This document shows positions 53,584 to 62,935 of a stretch of DNA of 64,000 bases, piece after piece. Below the pieces are notes generated by a model that saw only the letters and a program-made list of their open reading frames with translations, had not been told where the DNA came from and did no database searches. The position numbers and the translations under genes were made by a program. The stretch comes from an uncultured Lachnospiraceae bacterium (GTDB lineage Bacteria; Bacillota; Clostridia; Lachnospirales; Lachnospiraceae). The DNA lies in the NCBI GenBank assembly GCA_910585295.1, contig CAJUDE010000034.1:1-64000 (forward strand), in the 5' to 3' direction. Each line of letters starts with the position of its first letter. Position 1 is the stretch's first letter.

Positions 53584-53612
53584 GTTATACTATATAGGTA
53601 CTATAAATGCAA
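53584..53612 (-). promoter_or_regulatory. probable promoter of the glucokinase gene
   Basis: TTGCAT (53607-53612), 17 bases, TATAAC (53584-53589) on the minus strand. A near-palindromic AT stretch (ATAGT at 53581, CTATATAG at 53590-53597, ACTAT at 53600) covers it and could be an operator shared with the divergent regulator gene. Confidence 0.5.
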
Positions 53613-53638
53613 TAATAATTGATGGAGATAATAATACT

Positions 53639-54316
53639 ATGACACGCATTTTATTAGTAGAGGACGACAAAAGCATTGTCACAAACTTAACGGAGTTCCT
53701 GCAAAAAGAAGGGTTTGCCATCACTGCAGTGGATGGGCAAACCAAAGCCCTTGCCCTGTTGGAAGCGTCTGCCGCTGACTTTGATTTGCTGCTGCTGGAT
53801 GTTTCCCTGGCGGATGGAAATGGTTTCGCCATCTGCCGGGCTGTGAAATCCACTACCAGCCTCCCTGTGATTTTCCTGACGGCGTCTGGGGATGAATTCA
53901 GTGTGGTGACTGGGCTGGACCTGGGCGCTGACGACTATATTGCCAAGCCATTCCGCCCTCGGGAACTGGTTTCCCGCATCCACAATATTATGCGCCGCTA
54001 TGGCAAGGCAAACACACTGCTGGAATACAAGAACCTAACGGTGGACGTAAGCCGGGGCATAGCATCCAAGGATGGCCAGGAACTCCTGCTTTCCGCCTTG
54101 GAATATCGGCTTTTATTATATTTTATGAACAATAAAGAGATTGTGCTTTCCCGCTCCCGGCTCCTGGACGCCCTATGGGATATGGCAGGGGAATTTGTCA
54201 ATGACAACACCCTGACCGTATATATTAAGCGGCTGCGGGAAAAAATTGAGCAAGACCCGCAAAACCCCGTGCTGATTAAAACGATTCGGGGAATGGGTTA
54301 CAAAATGGGCGATTGA
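53639..54316 (+). CDS. OmpR-family response regulator of an ABC-transporter module
   Basis: 225 aa. Receiver with VEDD near residue 8, phosphoacceptor Asp54 (LLLLDVSLADG) and KPF; winged-helix effector ending TIRGMGYKMG. AT-rich site with GGAG 13 bases before the ATG. Together with the kinase and the ABC exporter downstream it forms a module like BceRS-BceAB, in which the regulator induces the transporter. Confidence 0.92.
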   Translation: MTRILLVEDDKSIVTNLTEFLQKEGFAITAVDGQTKALALLEASAADFDLLLLDVSLADGNGFAICRAVKSTTSLPVIFLTASGDEFSVVTGLDLGADDYIAKPFRPRELVSRIHNIMRRYGKANTLLEYKNLTVDVSRGIASKDGQELLLSALEYRLLLYFMNNKEIVLSRSRLLDALWDMAGEFVNDNTLTVYIKRLREKIEQDPQNPVLIKTIRGMGYKMGD

Positions 54317-54345
54317 ATGCACCCTGCCACAAATTGGAGGTAATT

Positions 54346-55353
54346 ATGAAATTATTCCGAAACCCTGAAATTAAACTAAGCCTGCTGTGGTACCTCTCCC
54401 TCTTCTTCCTCTCCCTATGCCTAAGGGCTTTCGCCCCATCTTACAGTGGGGCTATCCTGGCCTTTTCCTCTTTTCTGTACATAGCTTCCCATTACTGGAT
54501 TACTGGACGCAGATACCGCAGGCTGGAGCAACTTAGCCATGAAATTGACGGCATGCTGCACCATCAAATTCCGATCCATTTTGAAAAATACCAGGAAGGG
54601 GAGCTGTCCATCCTGGAAAATGAACTGTCTAAAATGACTTTACGCCTCAGCGAACAAGCAGCGGCTTTAGCGGATGACAAAAAGTTCCTGGCTGATTCCA
54701 TGGCTGACATTTCCCACCAAATCCGCTCGCCCCTGACTTCCTCCAACCTGATTATTTCCCTTCTGATGGAGCCAGACTTGCCTTCCACCCGAAGGAAAGA
54801 ACTGCTGAAAGAACTGATGCAGCTCCTTTCCCGCATTGACTGGCTGGTGGAATCTTTGTTAAAAATGTCTAAAATGGATGCTGGGACTATCACGCTCCAG
54901 CAGGCTTCTATCCATGTGGAAACACTAATCCGCCAGGCGGCGGAACCTCTGATGATCCCTATGGAGCTGCGGGAACAGTCCTTAACCCTAAAGGGCGGCA
55001 GCGAGGTACAATTTACCGGGGATTTTTCCTGGTCCCAGGAGGCTATCCTGAATATCTTAAAAAATTGCATGGAGCATACCCCTGCCGGTGGATGCATCCA
55101 GGTTTCATTTTCTGAAAACGCAATCTTTACTGAAATTATAATCGAAGACAACGGGCCTGGGTTTGCCCTAGAAGACCTGCCTCATCTGTTTGAACGCTTT
55201 TACAAAGGCAAAAACGCCTCCCCGCAAAGCGTAGGCATTGGGCTGGCGCTGGCTCGGATGGTCGTCCTCCAGCAAAACGGGACCCTAAAGGCGGAAAACC
55301 GCCCAGAAGGGGGCGCCAGGTTTGTGATAAAATTCTACCCGCGGCATGCATAG
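54346..55353 (+). CDS. intramembrane-sensing-type histidine kinase
   Basis: 335 aa, the length of BceS-like kinases. Two close transmembrane helices (about 8-52) with almost no extracytoplasmic loop, no HAMP, then HisKA with His124 in DISHQIRSPLTSS, and HATPase with NILKNCMEH and VGIGLALARM. Such kinases sense through a partner ABC permease rather than by themselves. The ATG at 54346 has GGAGG 7 bases upstream; the frame is open 11 codons further back into the regulator. Confidence 0.9.
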   Translation: MKLFRNPEIKLSLLWYLSLFFLSLCLRAFAPSYSGAILAFSSFLYIASHYWITGRRYRRLEQLSHEIDGMLHHQIPIHFEKYQEGELSILENELSKMTLRLSEQAAALADDKKFLADSMADISHQIRSPLTSSNLIISLLMEPDLPSTRRKELLKELMQLLSRIDWLVESLLKMSKMDAGTITLQQASIHVETLIRQAAEPLMIPMELREQSLTLKGGSEVQFTGDFSWSQEAILNILKNCMEHTPAGGCIQVSFSENAIFTEIIIEDNGPGFALEDLPHLFERFYKGKNASPQSVGIGLALARMVVLQQNGTLKAENRPEGGARFVIKFYPRHA

Positions 55354-55496
55354 CGCTTTCCTGCCCCCTTTTGATGCTATCCTTAAACTGCTGGGGCAAT
55401 CGTTCAATTATGACGTTTTTGTCACAGAAAAGTCACTGCCCTGTCACCACGGCTGGTTAAAATAAAGTTCAGAAATTGATGAAAAGGAGCAAACAT

Positions 55497-56180
55497 ATGG
55501 AAATTTTAAAAGCAGAACATTTAACGAAAGTCTATGGCTCCGGGGAGAACCAGGTGAAAGCATTGGATGACGTCTCATTTTCTGTCCAGAAAGGGGAATT
55601 CCTTGCCATTATCGGCCCCTCTGGCTCCGGGAAGTCCACATTACTGCATGTTTTAGGGGGCGTGGATGTGCCAACTTCCGGCAAAGTATTTATGGAAGGG
55701 ACAGACGTCTATGCCCAGAATGAAAGCCAGCTTGCAGTCTTCCGCAGGCGCCAGGTAGGGCTGATTTACCAATTCTACAATTTAATCCCTGTATTGAACG
55801 TGACAGAAAATATGACCCTGCCAGTGCTGATGGACAGTCGGGAAGTGAACCAGCAGCGGCTTGAAGAGCTTTTAAATATCCTGTCCCTAAAAGGCCGGGA
55901 AGGGCATCTGCCAAATCAGCTGTCCGGCGGGCAGCAGCAGCGCGTCTCCATAGGTAGGGCGTTGATGAATGCCCCGGCAGTAGTGCTTGCCGATGAGCCT
56001 ACCGGCAACCTGGACTCTAAAAACAGCCAAGAGATAGTGGATTTATTAAAATATTCCAACCAGACTTACAAACAGACCTTAATTGTCATCACCCATGATG
56101 AAAATATTGCCCTCCAGGCAGACCGCGTGATTGCATTGGAGGATGGGAAAATTGTCAGAGACGAGGTGATTTGCCCATGA
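55497..56180 (+). CDS. ABC transporter ATP-binding protein (MacB/BceA-like)
   Basis: 227 aa. Walker A GPSGSGKSTLL, LSGGQQQRVSIGRALM, Walker B VVLADEPTGNLDS and HDE in VITHDENIA; the GNLDS text marks the LolD/BceA/MacB group. AAGGAG precedes the ATG. Its stop overlaps the permease ATG (ATGA). Confidence 0.92.
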   Translation: MEILKAEHLTKVYGSGENQVKALDDVSFSVQKGEFLAIIGPSGSGKSTLLHVLGGVDVPTSGKVFMEGTDVYAQNESQLAVFRRRQVGLIYQFYNLIPVLNVTENMTLPVLMDSREVNQQRLEELLNILSLKGREGHLPNQLSGGQQQRVSIGRALMNAPAVVLADEPTGNLDSKNSQEIVDLLKYSNQTYKQTLIVITHDENIALQADRVIALEDGKIVRDEVICP

Positions 56181-59032
56181 ACATTTTCCAGAAAGTGACG
56201 ATAAAGAACCTAAAAGAAAATAGGACCCGGACGCTAGTGACCATTGTAGGGATTATCCTTTCAGCGGCAATGTTTTCCGCCACCACCATCAGCCTTTCCT
56301 CTTTAAGGCATGCCCTTATCCAGTCCAATATTTTTTCGGATGGAAGCTGGTACGGCTCCTTCCAAGACATCTCGAAAAAGGATATGGAAACGTTAACCTC
56401 CCATAGCAAAGTAAATAAAGCTGTTTCCATGGAATTGCTGGGATACTCTGAATTAATAGGCTGTACCAATCATTCAAAGCCATTTCTTGGGGTCTTTGGG
56501 GTTCAGGAAGATTTCACTGACCTGATGCCCATACACCTGACCAGCGGGCGTATGCCAGAACACAGCGGGGAATTGCTGCTGCCCAACCATCTGCTTGCTA
56601 ATGGCGGCGTGAAATATGACTTAGGCAGCACGATAGAACTAAACCTCGGAACCCGTATCGGCGATAATGGAGAGGTGCTGACAAACCACACCGCATACCT
56701 GAACGACCCCGATGTGGAGCCTTCCCTAGAGGCTTCGGAAAGCGATACTGAGGATTTTGCCACTTCCGAAGAGCTGATTTCTGGTGAATCCAAGGCTTAT
56801 ACAGTCGTTGGTTTTTATGAACGCCCCTCCTATGAAGATTATACCGCCCCCGCCTACACTGCGCTGACGATTGGGGATTTTGAGGATGGGCATCTTTATA
56901 ACACATATGTACGCACAAACTCCGGCTGGGATACCATCTCAGTCCTGCAAACCCTATATGGGGAGCTGGAATCAGTTAATTGTTATTTTGAGACAAATTA
57001 TGACCTGCTGCGCATGTATGGGTATTCTGGGGAAAGCACCTACAACAGCGTCCTATTTGGCCTGGCAATTATTTTAATTGCAATTATTATGTTTGGCTCT
57101 ATCTCACTGATTTACAATGCATTTTCTATTTCTGTCAGTGAGCGCACAAAACAGTTTGGGCTGCTGTCATCCATTGGCGCAACCCGCAGGCAATTGACTG
57201 GAAGCGTATTGTTTGAAGCCTTATTTTTAGGCTGTATCGGCATCCCTCTTGGGATATTGTCTGGTCTTTTGGGAATCGGCGTTACCTTCTTTTTCACCAA
57301 AGACATGATTGCCAATGTCCTTGGAATCCCTGACCCTGGAAAATATGGATATGAGGCTGGCCGCTTGATACAGGCGCTGGGTCCTGCCAGGCAAGTCTCC
57401 TTAAAGCTCCACCCTTCCTTCCTGGCGCTTGCCGTGGCCATTGGGATTTCGCTCCTTACAATATTAATCTCCGCCTATATCCCAATCCGAAGGGCAATGA
57501 AAATATCCGCGATTGACGCCATCCGGCAGGCAAATGATATCTCCATCCGCTCTAGGAAAGTCAAAACCTCCCGGCTTACGGAAAAAATGTTTGGCTTTGA
57601 GGGAATGCTTGCAACAAAATATTACAAACGCAACCGCAAGAAGTACCGGGCTACTGTGATATCGCTGTTTTTAAGCATTGTGCTGTTTATTTCTGCCAGC
57701 AGTTGGTGCAGCTACCTGACCAGCTCTGTAGGGACTGTACTGTCCGACAGCGCTTATGATATTTTTTACCGGCTTCACTCAGACGCTAATTATTCTGTGG
57801 ATACCTTACTGTCTGAGATAAAAGAAGTAAACGGTGTAACGTCTGGCTACTATAGTTCAGATTTGTATTTAACCTGCTCCATCCCAGCCTCCTCAGTCAG
57901 TAAGGAATATATGGATTATCAGAAACAATATGCGCAATCGCAAGGGCTGGATTATGTGGAGCAAGCCAGAATCCTTTGCGATATTGACTTGGTATTTATG
58001 GACGACAACACGTTCCGCGATTATCTGAAAGAGCAAAACCTTCCAGAATCCGTTTATTTTGACAAAGAACATCCCACTGCCGTGGCTTCTGACCTGCTGC
58101 TGCAATACAATGGGTTCGATGGGAAATATTATAGCCACCATATGTTTTCTGACACCAAAAACGCTAATGTGGAGGTATGCATCATCCGTGAAATGGAGGG
58201 CTATGATTCCGCTTACCTTACAACCAACCCGGATACCGGGGAACTCCAATGCAGAAGGTGGAATGCCTACAACGACTCTGAAAAAGAATTTTCAGTAGAA
58301 GAAAGCTGCATCTCCATTCCCCTTTCCATAGGGGCGTCCGTTGATGAAGCCCCTGCATCGTTTGGAAATAGTAATGAGTACCCCCATCTGTTTTATCCCT
58401 ACAGCCTTATGGATGAGGTATTTTCTGCCTTGGACGCTGACGCGGAATATGTGAATAGTCCTGATTTGCCGCTCAGTGAGAACATAACAACAAGTTTGTA
58501 TTTCCAATGTGAAGACCATGCCAAAACTTATGAAGCCATTCGCAAGGTTTTGCTTGACAAAGGCCTTTCAGAGGAAGGATTGTATGATTTCGCCGCCAGT
58601 GTGGAAAGCGACCGCGCTATGATGACAGTTGTCAATATATTTGCTTTTGGGTTTATTACATTGATTTCCCTAATTGCAGCGGCAAATGTATTCAATACCA
58701 TTTCCACAAATATTAACCTTCGCCAAAGGGAATTCGCGATGCTGAAATCTGTGGGCATGACCCCCAAAGGGTTTCGGCGGATGATGAACTTTGAATGCCT
58801 GCTCTATGGCTTTAAAGGACTGCTGTATGGGCTGCCCGTATCCTTCCTTGTGACTTGGTATATTTACCATACCATTTCTAATGGGCTGGATACCGCATTC
58901 TACATCCCCTGGTACAGCATTGTTATTGCAATAGGCAGCGTGTTCCTTGTGGTGTTTGCCACCATGCTCTATTCGATGGATAAGGTGAAAAAAGAGAATA
59001 CGATAGATGTCCTGAAAAATGAAAATGCATAA
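56177..59032 (+). CDS. FtsX-domain ABC transporter permease, 951 aa
   Basis: Large mechanotransmission-type permease. An N-terminal helix (about 18-40) is followed by a first extracytoplasmic domain (about 45-290), three helices (about 295-440, with the FtsX pattern ISVSERTKQFGLLSSIGATR), another helix at about 495-520, a second extracytoplasmic domain (about 525-815) and three more helices, with the second FtsX pattern INLRQREFAMLKSVGMTPKG. It works with the ATPase upstream. Two such extracytoplasmic domains are found in LptFG/LolCE/MacB-like and in antimicrobial-peptide-responsive permeases; substrate unknown. Confidence 0.9.
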   Translation: MNIFQKVTIKNLKENRTRTLVTIVGIILSAAMFSATTISLSSLRHALIQSNIFSDGSWYGSFQDISKKDMETLTSHSKVNKAVSMELLGYSELIGCTNHSKPFLGVFGVQEDFTDLMPIHLTSGRMPEHSGELLLPNHLLANGGVKYDLGSTIELNLGTRIGDNGEVLTNHTAYLNDPDVEPSLEASESDTEDFATSEELISGESKAYTVVGFYERPSYEDYTAPAYTALTIGDFEDGHLYNTYVRTNSGWDTISVLQTLYGELESVNCYFETNYDLLRMYGYSGESTYNSVLFGLAIILIAIIMFGSISLIYNAFSISVSERTKQFGLLSSIGATRRQLTGSVLFEALFLGCIGIPLGILSGLLGIGVTFFFTKDMIANVLGIPDPGKYGYEAGRLIQALGPARQVSLKLHPSFLALAVAIGISLLTILISAYIPIRRAMKISAIDAIRQANDISIRSRKVKTSRLTEKMFGFEGMLATKYYKRNRKKYRATVISLFLSIVLFISASSWCSYLTSSVGTVLSDSAYDIFYRLHSDANYSVDTLLSEIKEVNGVTSGYYSSDLYLTCSIPASSVSKEYMDYQKQYAQSQGLDYVEQARILCDIDLVFMDDNTFRDYLKEQNLPESVYFDKEHPTAVASDLLLQYNGFDGKYYSHHMFSDTKNANVEVCIIREMEGYDSAYLTTNPDTGELQCRRWNAYNDSEKEFSVEESCISIPLSIGASVDEAPASFGNSNEYPHLFYPYSLMDEVFSALDADAEYVNSPDLPLSENITTSLYFQCEDHAKTYEAIRKVLLDKGLSEEGLYDFAASVESDRAMMTVVNIFAFGFITLISLIAAANVFNTISTNINLRQREFAMLKSVGMTPKGFRRMMNFECLLYGFKGLLYGLPVSFLVTWYIYHTISNGLDTAFYIPWYSIVIAIGSVFLVVFATMLYSMDKVKKENTIDVLKNENA

Positions 59033-59050
59033 ACATAGGCTCTGCAAAGC

Positions 59051-59096
59051 AAACTGCGCCGCTAAGAAAATGGTTCTTTAGCGGCGCAGCTTTTGT
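59051..59096. terminator. bidirectional terminator between the permease and the PBP gene
   Basis: CTGCGCCGCTAAGAA (59054-59068) pairs with TTCTTTAGCGGCGCAG (59074-59089, one bulge) around a short loop; followed by CTTTTG on the plus strand and TTTGC on the minus. It ends the convergent ABC module and PBP gene. Confidence 0.8.
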
Positions 59097-59103
59097 CTGT
59101 TAT

Positions 59104-61212
59104 TTAAGGATTATCTGGGCTGATATTATCCTGCGGCATTTCCTCTGCCTCATCCTGATAGCCGTCCTGATAACCTTCCTGTTCATCTTGAATCCCCTGC
59201 ATATATTCTTCATCATTTAAAGGCTCCTGTTTTTCATCAATGTAGGGCAGGAAGTTCACAGGCTCAAGCCCTTGATGCACCTGCTCCATAAAGGCCTTCC
59301 AAATATTCCCCGGATAGCTTGCCCCAGACAGCCCTGGCAGTTCCCGCGGCATATCATACCCCACCCAAACGCTGGTGGTATAATAGCTGGTATAGCCGAC
59401 AAACCATCCATCTTTATTATCATTGGTCGTTCCTGTCTTACCTGCGGAAGGCATTCCGCCAAGGGCAAGCCCCCGCCCGGTCCCTTCCTGCACCACTGAC
59501 ACCAACATATCCGTCATCATGCGGGCGGCATTCTTTTTGTAGACTTCCACCTCTTCTGTCTCTGTCTCCAAAATCACATTGCCTTCTGCGTCTGTAATCC
59601 TAGCAATGCAGGTTGGCTCCCGAAATTTGCCGTCATGGACAATCGCGGCATAGCCGGATGCCATTTCCACTGCAGACACCCCATTGGTAAAGCCCCCCAA
59701 CGCACTGGTGGGACGTTCATCTTTGGTATCCAGCCTGGAAAATTTCATCTTTTTCAAATAAGAAAGCCCTGCCCGCGGGGTCATTTCCTCCAATAAATTC
59801 CAGGCGACAGTATTTTTCGATTTCTGGACGGCATAACGCAGTGTAATGTCCCCTTCATAATATCCGCCGGAATTAGACGGGCCTTCCTCTGTCTTGACAT
59901 CCTGGACCACCGTGTCCGGCGTATATTTGCCTTCCAGCGCCGGGGTATACACAATTAAAGGCTTTATTGCGCTGCCTGGCTGGCGGAAGCTCTGGTAAGC
60001 CCTGTTTAACGTATAGCCTGGAAGGTTCTGGTTCCTCCCGCCTACAATGGCCTTCACATAACCTGTATGGTTGTCAATGCAGACAGCCGAGCTTTGCAGG
60101 GCATACACCCCTTCCTCGTTCTGTTCGGTAAATTCTGCCAGGTTATTATCCACTGCGTCCTGCAATTGCTGCTGCATATCCAGGTCAATGGAAGTATAGA
60201 TTCTGTACCCTTCGGTGTATAAGCTTTTCTGGCATTCCTGATACAATGCGTCATAACTTTCCTGATACTTGGCCTTTTCCTTCTCGGAAGAAAATTCATC
60301 CTTAAACTCAAACCCCTGCTGCTTCATCAGCGCCTTGATTGCACAGTTATAGGTGTAGGTCTCCACATAGTCGTTTTTCGTTTTCTTTGGGCGCTCTAAG
60401 GTAATTGGCTCTGATTTCGCCTGTTCACAAGTAGTCTGGCTAATTTTCCCATCTTCCAGCATTTGGTATAAAATCCTATCCCGCCGTTTTATCGTGTTGT
60501 CCATCTTTGTTACAGGGTCGTACAGGCTTGGGTTGTTGGGGATAGCGCACAGAAAAGTAATTTGGGACAAGGTAAGGTTTTTGGCATCCAAATTGAAATA
60601 CCCTTTGCTTGCCGCCTGAATCCCATAATAGCCATTGCCAAAGTATACATTATTCAGGTAAAATTCCATAATTTTATCCTTACTGTACACCCTTTCTAAA
60701 CCCACTGCGATAAACATCTCTTCAATTTTACGCTCCCAGGTGCGTTCCTGAGTCAAAAAAACCAATTTGGCGAGCTGTTGGGTAATGGTGCTTCCACCCT
60801 GGGTCACCTCTCCATTCTCTATCATTGCCCTGGCGGCACGCATAATCGCCTTTACGTCAATGCCATTATGGCGGTAAAATTTCTTATCTTCAATGCTAAT
60901 CATTGCCGCGACGGCATAAGCTGGAATATCTTCATATTCCAGATAATAAACATCCTTCTCACCCTTCAAGGTGGAAATCAGCTTGCCGTTGGCGTCATAC
61001 ACAAGGCTGGTCTGTACGGAACGGAACGTTGCTTCGCTGGATTTTTGCACCAGCATCTTGGCTTCCTGCTGCAGCTCGCTTACCTTTTGGGCATAGCCGC
61101 CATAATAATACCAGCCCACTGCCGCGCCTACCACCAGCAGCAACAATATCTGTAATTTTGCAAAAAACCAAAACACACGGTATTTTTTCTTTTTCTTCTT
61201 TTTTTTGCTCAT
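59104..61212 (-). CDS. pbp1A: class A penicillin-binding protein (PBP1A)
   Basis: 702 aa bifunctional peptidoglycan synthase. A short cytoplasmic run of lysines and one transmembrane helix (about 12-34); a glycosyltransferase domain with the catalytic Glu motif EDKKFYRHNGI and GGSTITQQLAKL; a transpeptidase domain with the active-site Ser in PGSAIKP, SKNT and KTGTTND; and an acidic Gln-rich tail. It builds glycan strands and crosslinks them. Single gene with its own terminator downstream. Confidence 0.94.
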   Translation of the reverse strand: MSKKKKKKKKYRVFWFFAKLQILLLLVVGAAVGWYYYGGYAQKVSELQQEAKMLVQKSSEATFRSVQTSLVYDANGKLISTLKGEKDVYYLEYEDIPAYAVAAMISIEDKKFYRHNGIDVKAIMRAARAMIENGEVTQGGSTITQQLAKLVFLTQERTWERKIEEMFIAVGLERVYSKDKIMEFYLNNVYFGNGYYGIQAASKGYFNLDAKNLTLSQITFLCAIPNNPSLYDPVTKMDNTIKRRDRILYQMLEDGKISQTTCEQAKSEPITLERPKKTKNDYVETYTYNCAIKALMKQQGFEFKDEFSSEKEKAKYQESYDALYQECQKSLYTEGYRIYTSIDLDMQQQLQDAVDNNLAEFTEQNEEGVYALQSSAVCIDNHTGYVKAIVGGRNQNLPGYTLNRAYQSFRQPGSAIKPLIVYTPALEGKYTPDTVVQDVKTEEGPSNSGGYYEGDITLRYAVQKSKNTVAWNLLEEMTPRAGLSYLKKMKFSRLDTKDERPTSALGGFTNGVSAVEMASGYAAIVHDGKFREPTCIARITDAEGNVILETETEEVEVYKKNAARMMTDMLVSVVQEGTGRGLALGGMPSAGKTGTTNDNKDGWFVGYTSYYTTSVWVGYDMPRELPGLSGASYPGNIWKAFMEQVHQGLEPVNFLPYIDEKQEPLNDEEYMQGIQDEQEGYQDGYQDEAEEMPQDNISPDNP

Positions 61213-61276
61213 ATTCCTTCTGTCTCTGTCCTTATTCCGTTTTGAGTAATTGATCTATTTTTTAAGGATTTGTCCT

Positions 61277-62935
61277 CTATCTGCTCAGCATAATTTTCCC
61301 AAAGGCAATCCCCCGTCTTTCCAATATTTCAATTTCCCGTTTCTGGCAGGTAAACAAGAAAATCTGTTGGTTTTGTTTTCCCAGCCACTGCAGCGCCCCT
61401 TCCAGGCGCTTCTCGTCAAAATCGGCAAACACTTCGTCCAATAAAATCGGCATAGGCTCTTCTCTGGTAAAAAAACCGCCTGCCCCCATCCGAAGCGCCA
61501 AGTACATCTGTTCCATTGTCCCTTGGCTTAACTGCCATGGATAGAGCCTGCGTTTCTCTGCGGTAGCCACCAGGTTCATTTGGGAATCCAGCCCAACTTT
61601 CTTATATTTCCCATTGGTCAGCTCTGACAGAATCCGGGACATTTCCTGTTCCATCTGCTCCCTGGTGTCCTGGTATGCCTCCTGGGATAACTGCTCCAAG
61701 GTTTTGCCGGCCAGCTCAAACGCCTTCATCTGCCGTTCATATTCCAATTCTTCCTCCCCAGGCACATGGCATTCTTCCAATTCCTCTTGGAGATTTGTCA
61801 GTTCCGCCTGCTTATCCAGGTATTGGATTTCCAGCAATTCCTCCACCGCCTGCTCCCTGGCTTGTTTTTCCTGCCGCTCCTGGACCTTCTGCTGTTCCCG
61901 TTCCATGGAGTTATACTGCTCCATCTCTTTCTTTTCTTCCTCCTGCTGAAGGCGCAGGCGTTTTAACTGCTTGGATTTGCGGCGCCAATAACACATCCCC
62001 ACCGCCCCGAGGAATGCAAAACATCCCAGCAGCACCTCCAACACAATCCAGCCTGCCGCTGGGACCTCAAAAAGATGTTCCGCCCCATTCCAAATGCCTA
62101 CCAGCAGCCCAACAAGCATCAGGAATAAAGACGCCCCAAATTTCAGGCGGTATTCTTGCTGCTCTTTTTGCTGGCGGATATCCCTTAAGTATTCTGCCAT
62201 TTGGTTGGTGTCATGTTCTGGCGGAACCATCAAGTTCTGCCCTTTATGCAGCAGCGACCGATAACCATCTTTTTTCTGCTTCCTCAGTTGTTCCGTATCT
62301 TTCTTTAACAGCTTTTCCTCTAATAAAAGCTTTTCTTCCCCTTCCCTGCGCGCGTTGCGTTTCTCCTTATAATTGGCCTGCGCTTTTTCTTTCCCATCTT
62401 CCAGGCGTTTCCTGGCTCCTGGCAGGTCTATGCCGCCTTCCCTTCCAAGGGAGGCATTAATGAAAAAATTCTGCAGGATATCCGCAAATTCTTTTTTTGT
62501 CTCCACTGACACCTGGCTAATACAGAAAGTATTCTCATAAGTCTCCCTTTTCATGCCTCCCAACAGCATTTCTAAATCGCCCTGCTCCACGGAGAGTTCC
62601 TCAAGGTCTGCCTCATTGGTCAGCTTTGCAGACTTTTCTTTATGGTAAAAATTCCGTTCCAGGAAAAAGGGCTTCCCATCCACAGTGAATTTAAGCCCTC
62701 CGGCATAATAAGAGCTGCTGCCCCATGGCTCATATTGCTGGTAACTGTCGTTTTTGCCCGGCCTCCCCTGTGGCTGCTGCTTCTCAATGCCAAACAGCAT
62801 CCCACTGATAAATTGCTGCAGGGTGGACTTCCCGGTTTCATTTTCCCCATAAATTACATTAATCCCCGGAAGGGGGCGAATGTTAATATTATGGAGCTTT
62901 CCAAAATTTTTTATCTGAATTTCTGTAATTTTCAT
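61277..62935 (-). CDS. YhaN-like Rad50-type ATPase with a membrane hairpin, 552 aa
   Basis: N-terminal ATPase half with Walker A GENETGKST (about 31-39), and a C-terminal half with the ABC-type signature LSQGTMEQMYLALR and Walker B MPILLDEVFADFDEKR. Between them are coiled coils broken by two transmembrane helices (about 272-330, FGASLFLMLVGLLVGIW and EVLLGCFAFLGAVGMCYW). It is short compared with B. subtilis YhaN (over 900 aa). The start overlaps the yhaO-like stop by 4 bases (ATGA). The pair should form a DNA-end nuclease complex, here apparently membrane-tethered. Confidence 0.85.
   Translation of the reverse strand: MKITEIQIKNFGKLHNINIRPLPGINVIYGENETGKSTLQQFISGMLFGIEKQQPQGRPGKNDSYQQYEPWGSSSYYAGGLKFTVDGKPFFLERNFYHKEKSAKLTNEADLEELSVEQGDLEMLLGGMKRETYENTFCISQVSVETKKEFADILQNFFINASLGREGGIDLPGARKRLEDGKEKAQANYKEKRNARREGEEKLLLEEKLLKKDTEQLRKQKKDGYRSLLHKGQNLMVPPEHDTNQMAEYLRDIRQQKEQQEYRLKFGASLFLMLVGLLVGIWNGAEHLFEVPAAGWIVLEVLLGCFAFLGAVGMCYWRRKSKQLKRLRLQQEEEKKEMEQYNSMEREQQKVQERQEKQAREQAVEELLEIQYLDKQAELTNLQEELEECHVPGEEELEYERQMKAFELAGKTLEQLSQEAYQDTREQMEQEMSRILSELTNGKYKKVGLDSQMNLVATAEKRRLYPWQLSQGTMEQMYLALRMGAGGFFTREEPMPILLDEVFADFDEKRLEGALQWLGKQNQQIFLFTCQKREIEILERRGIAFGKIMLSR

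Noticed and set aside
61675..62460. 261-codon plus-strand frame opposite the YhaN-like gene
   Set aside because: Antisense to the intact ATPase and proline/alanine-rich, as expected for a complementary frame.
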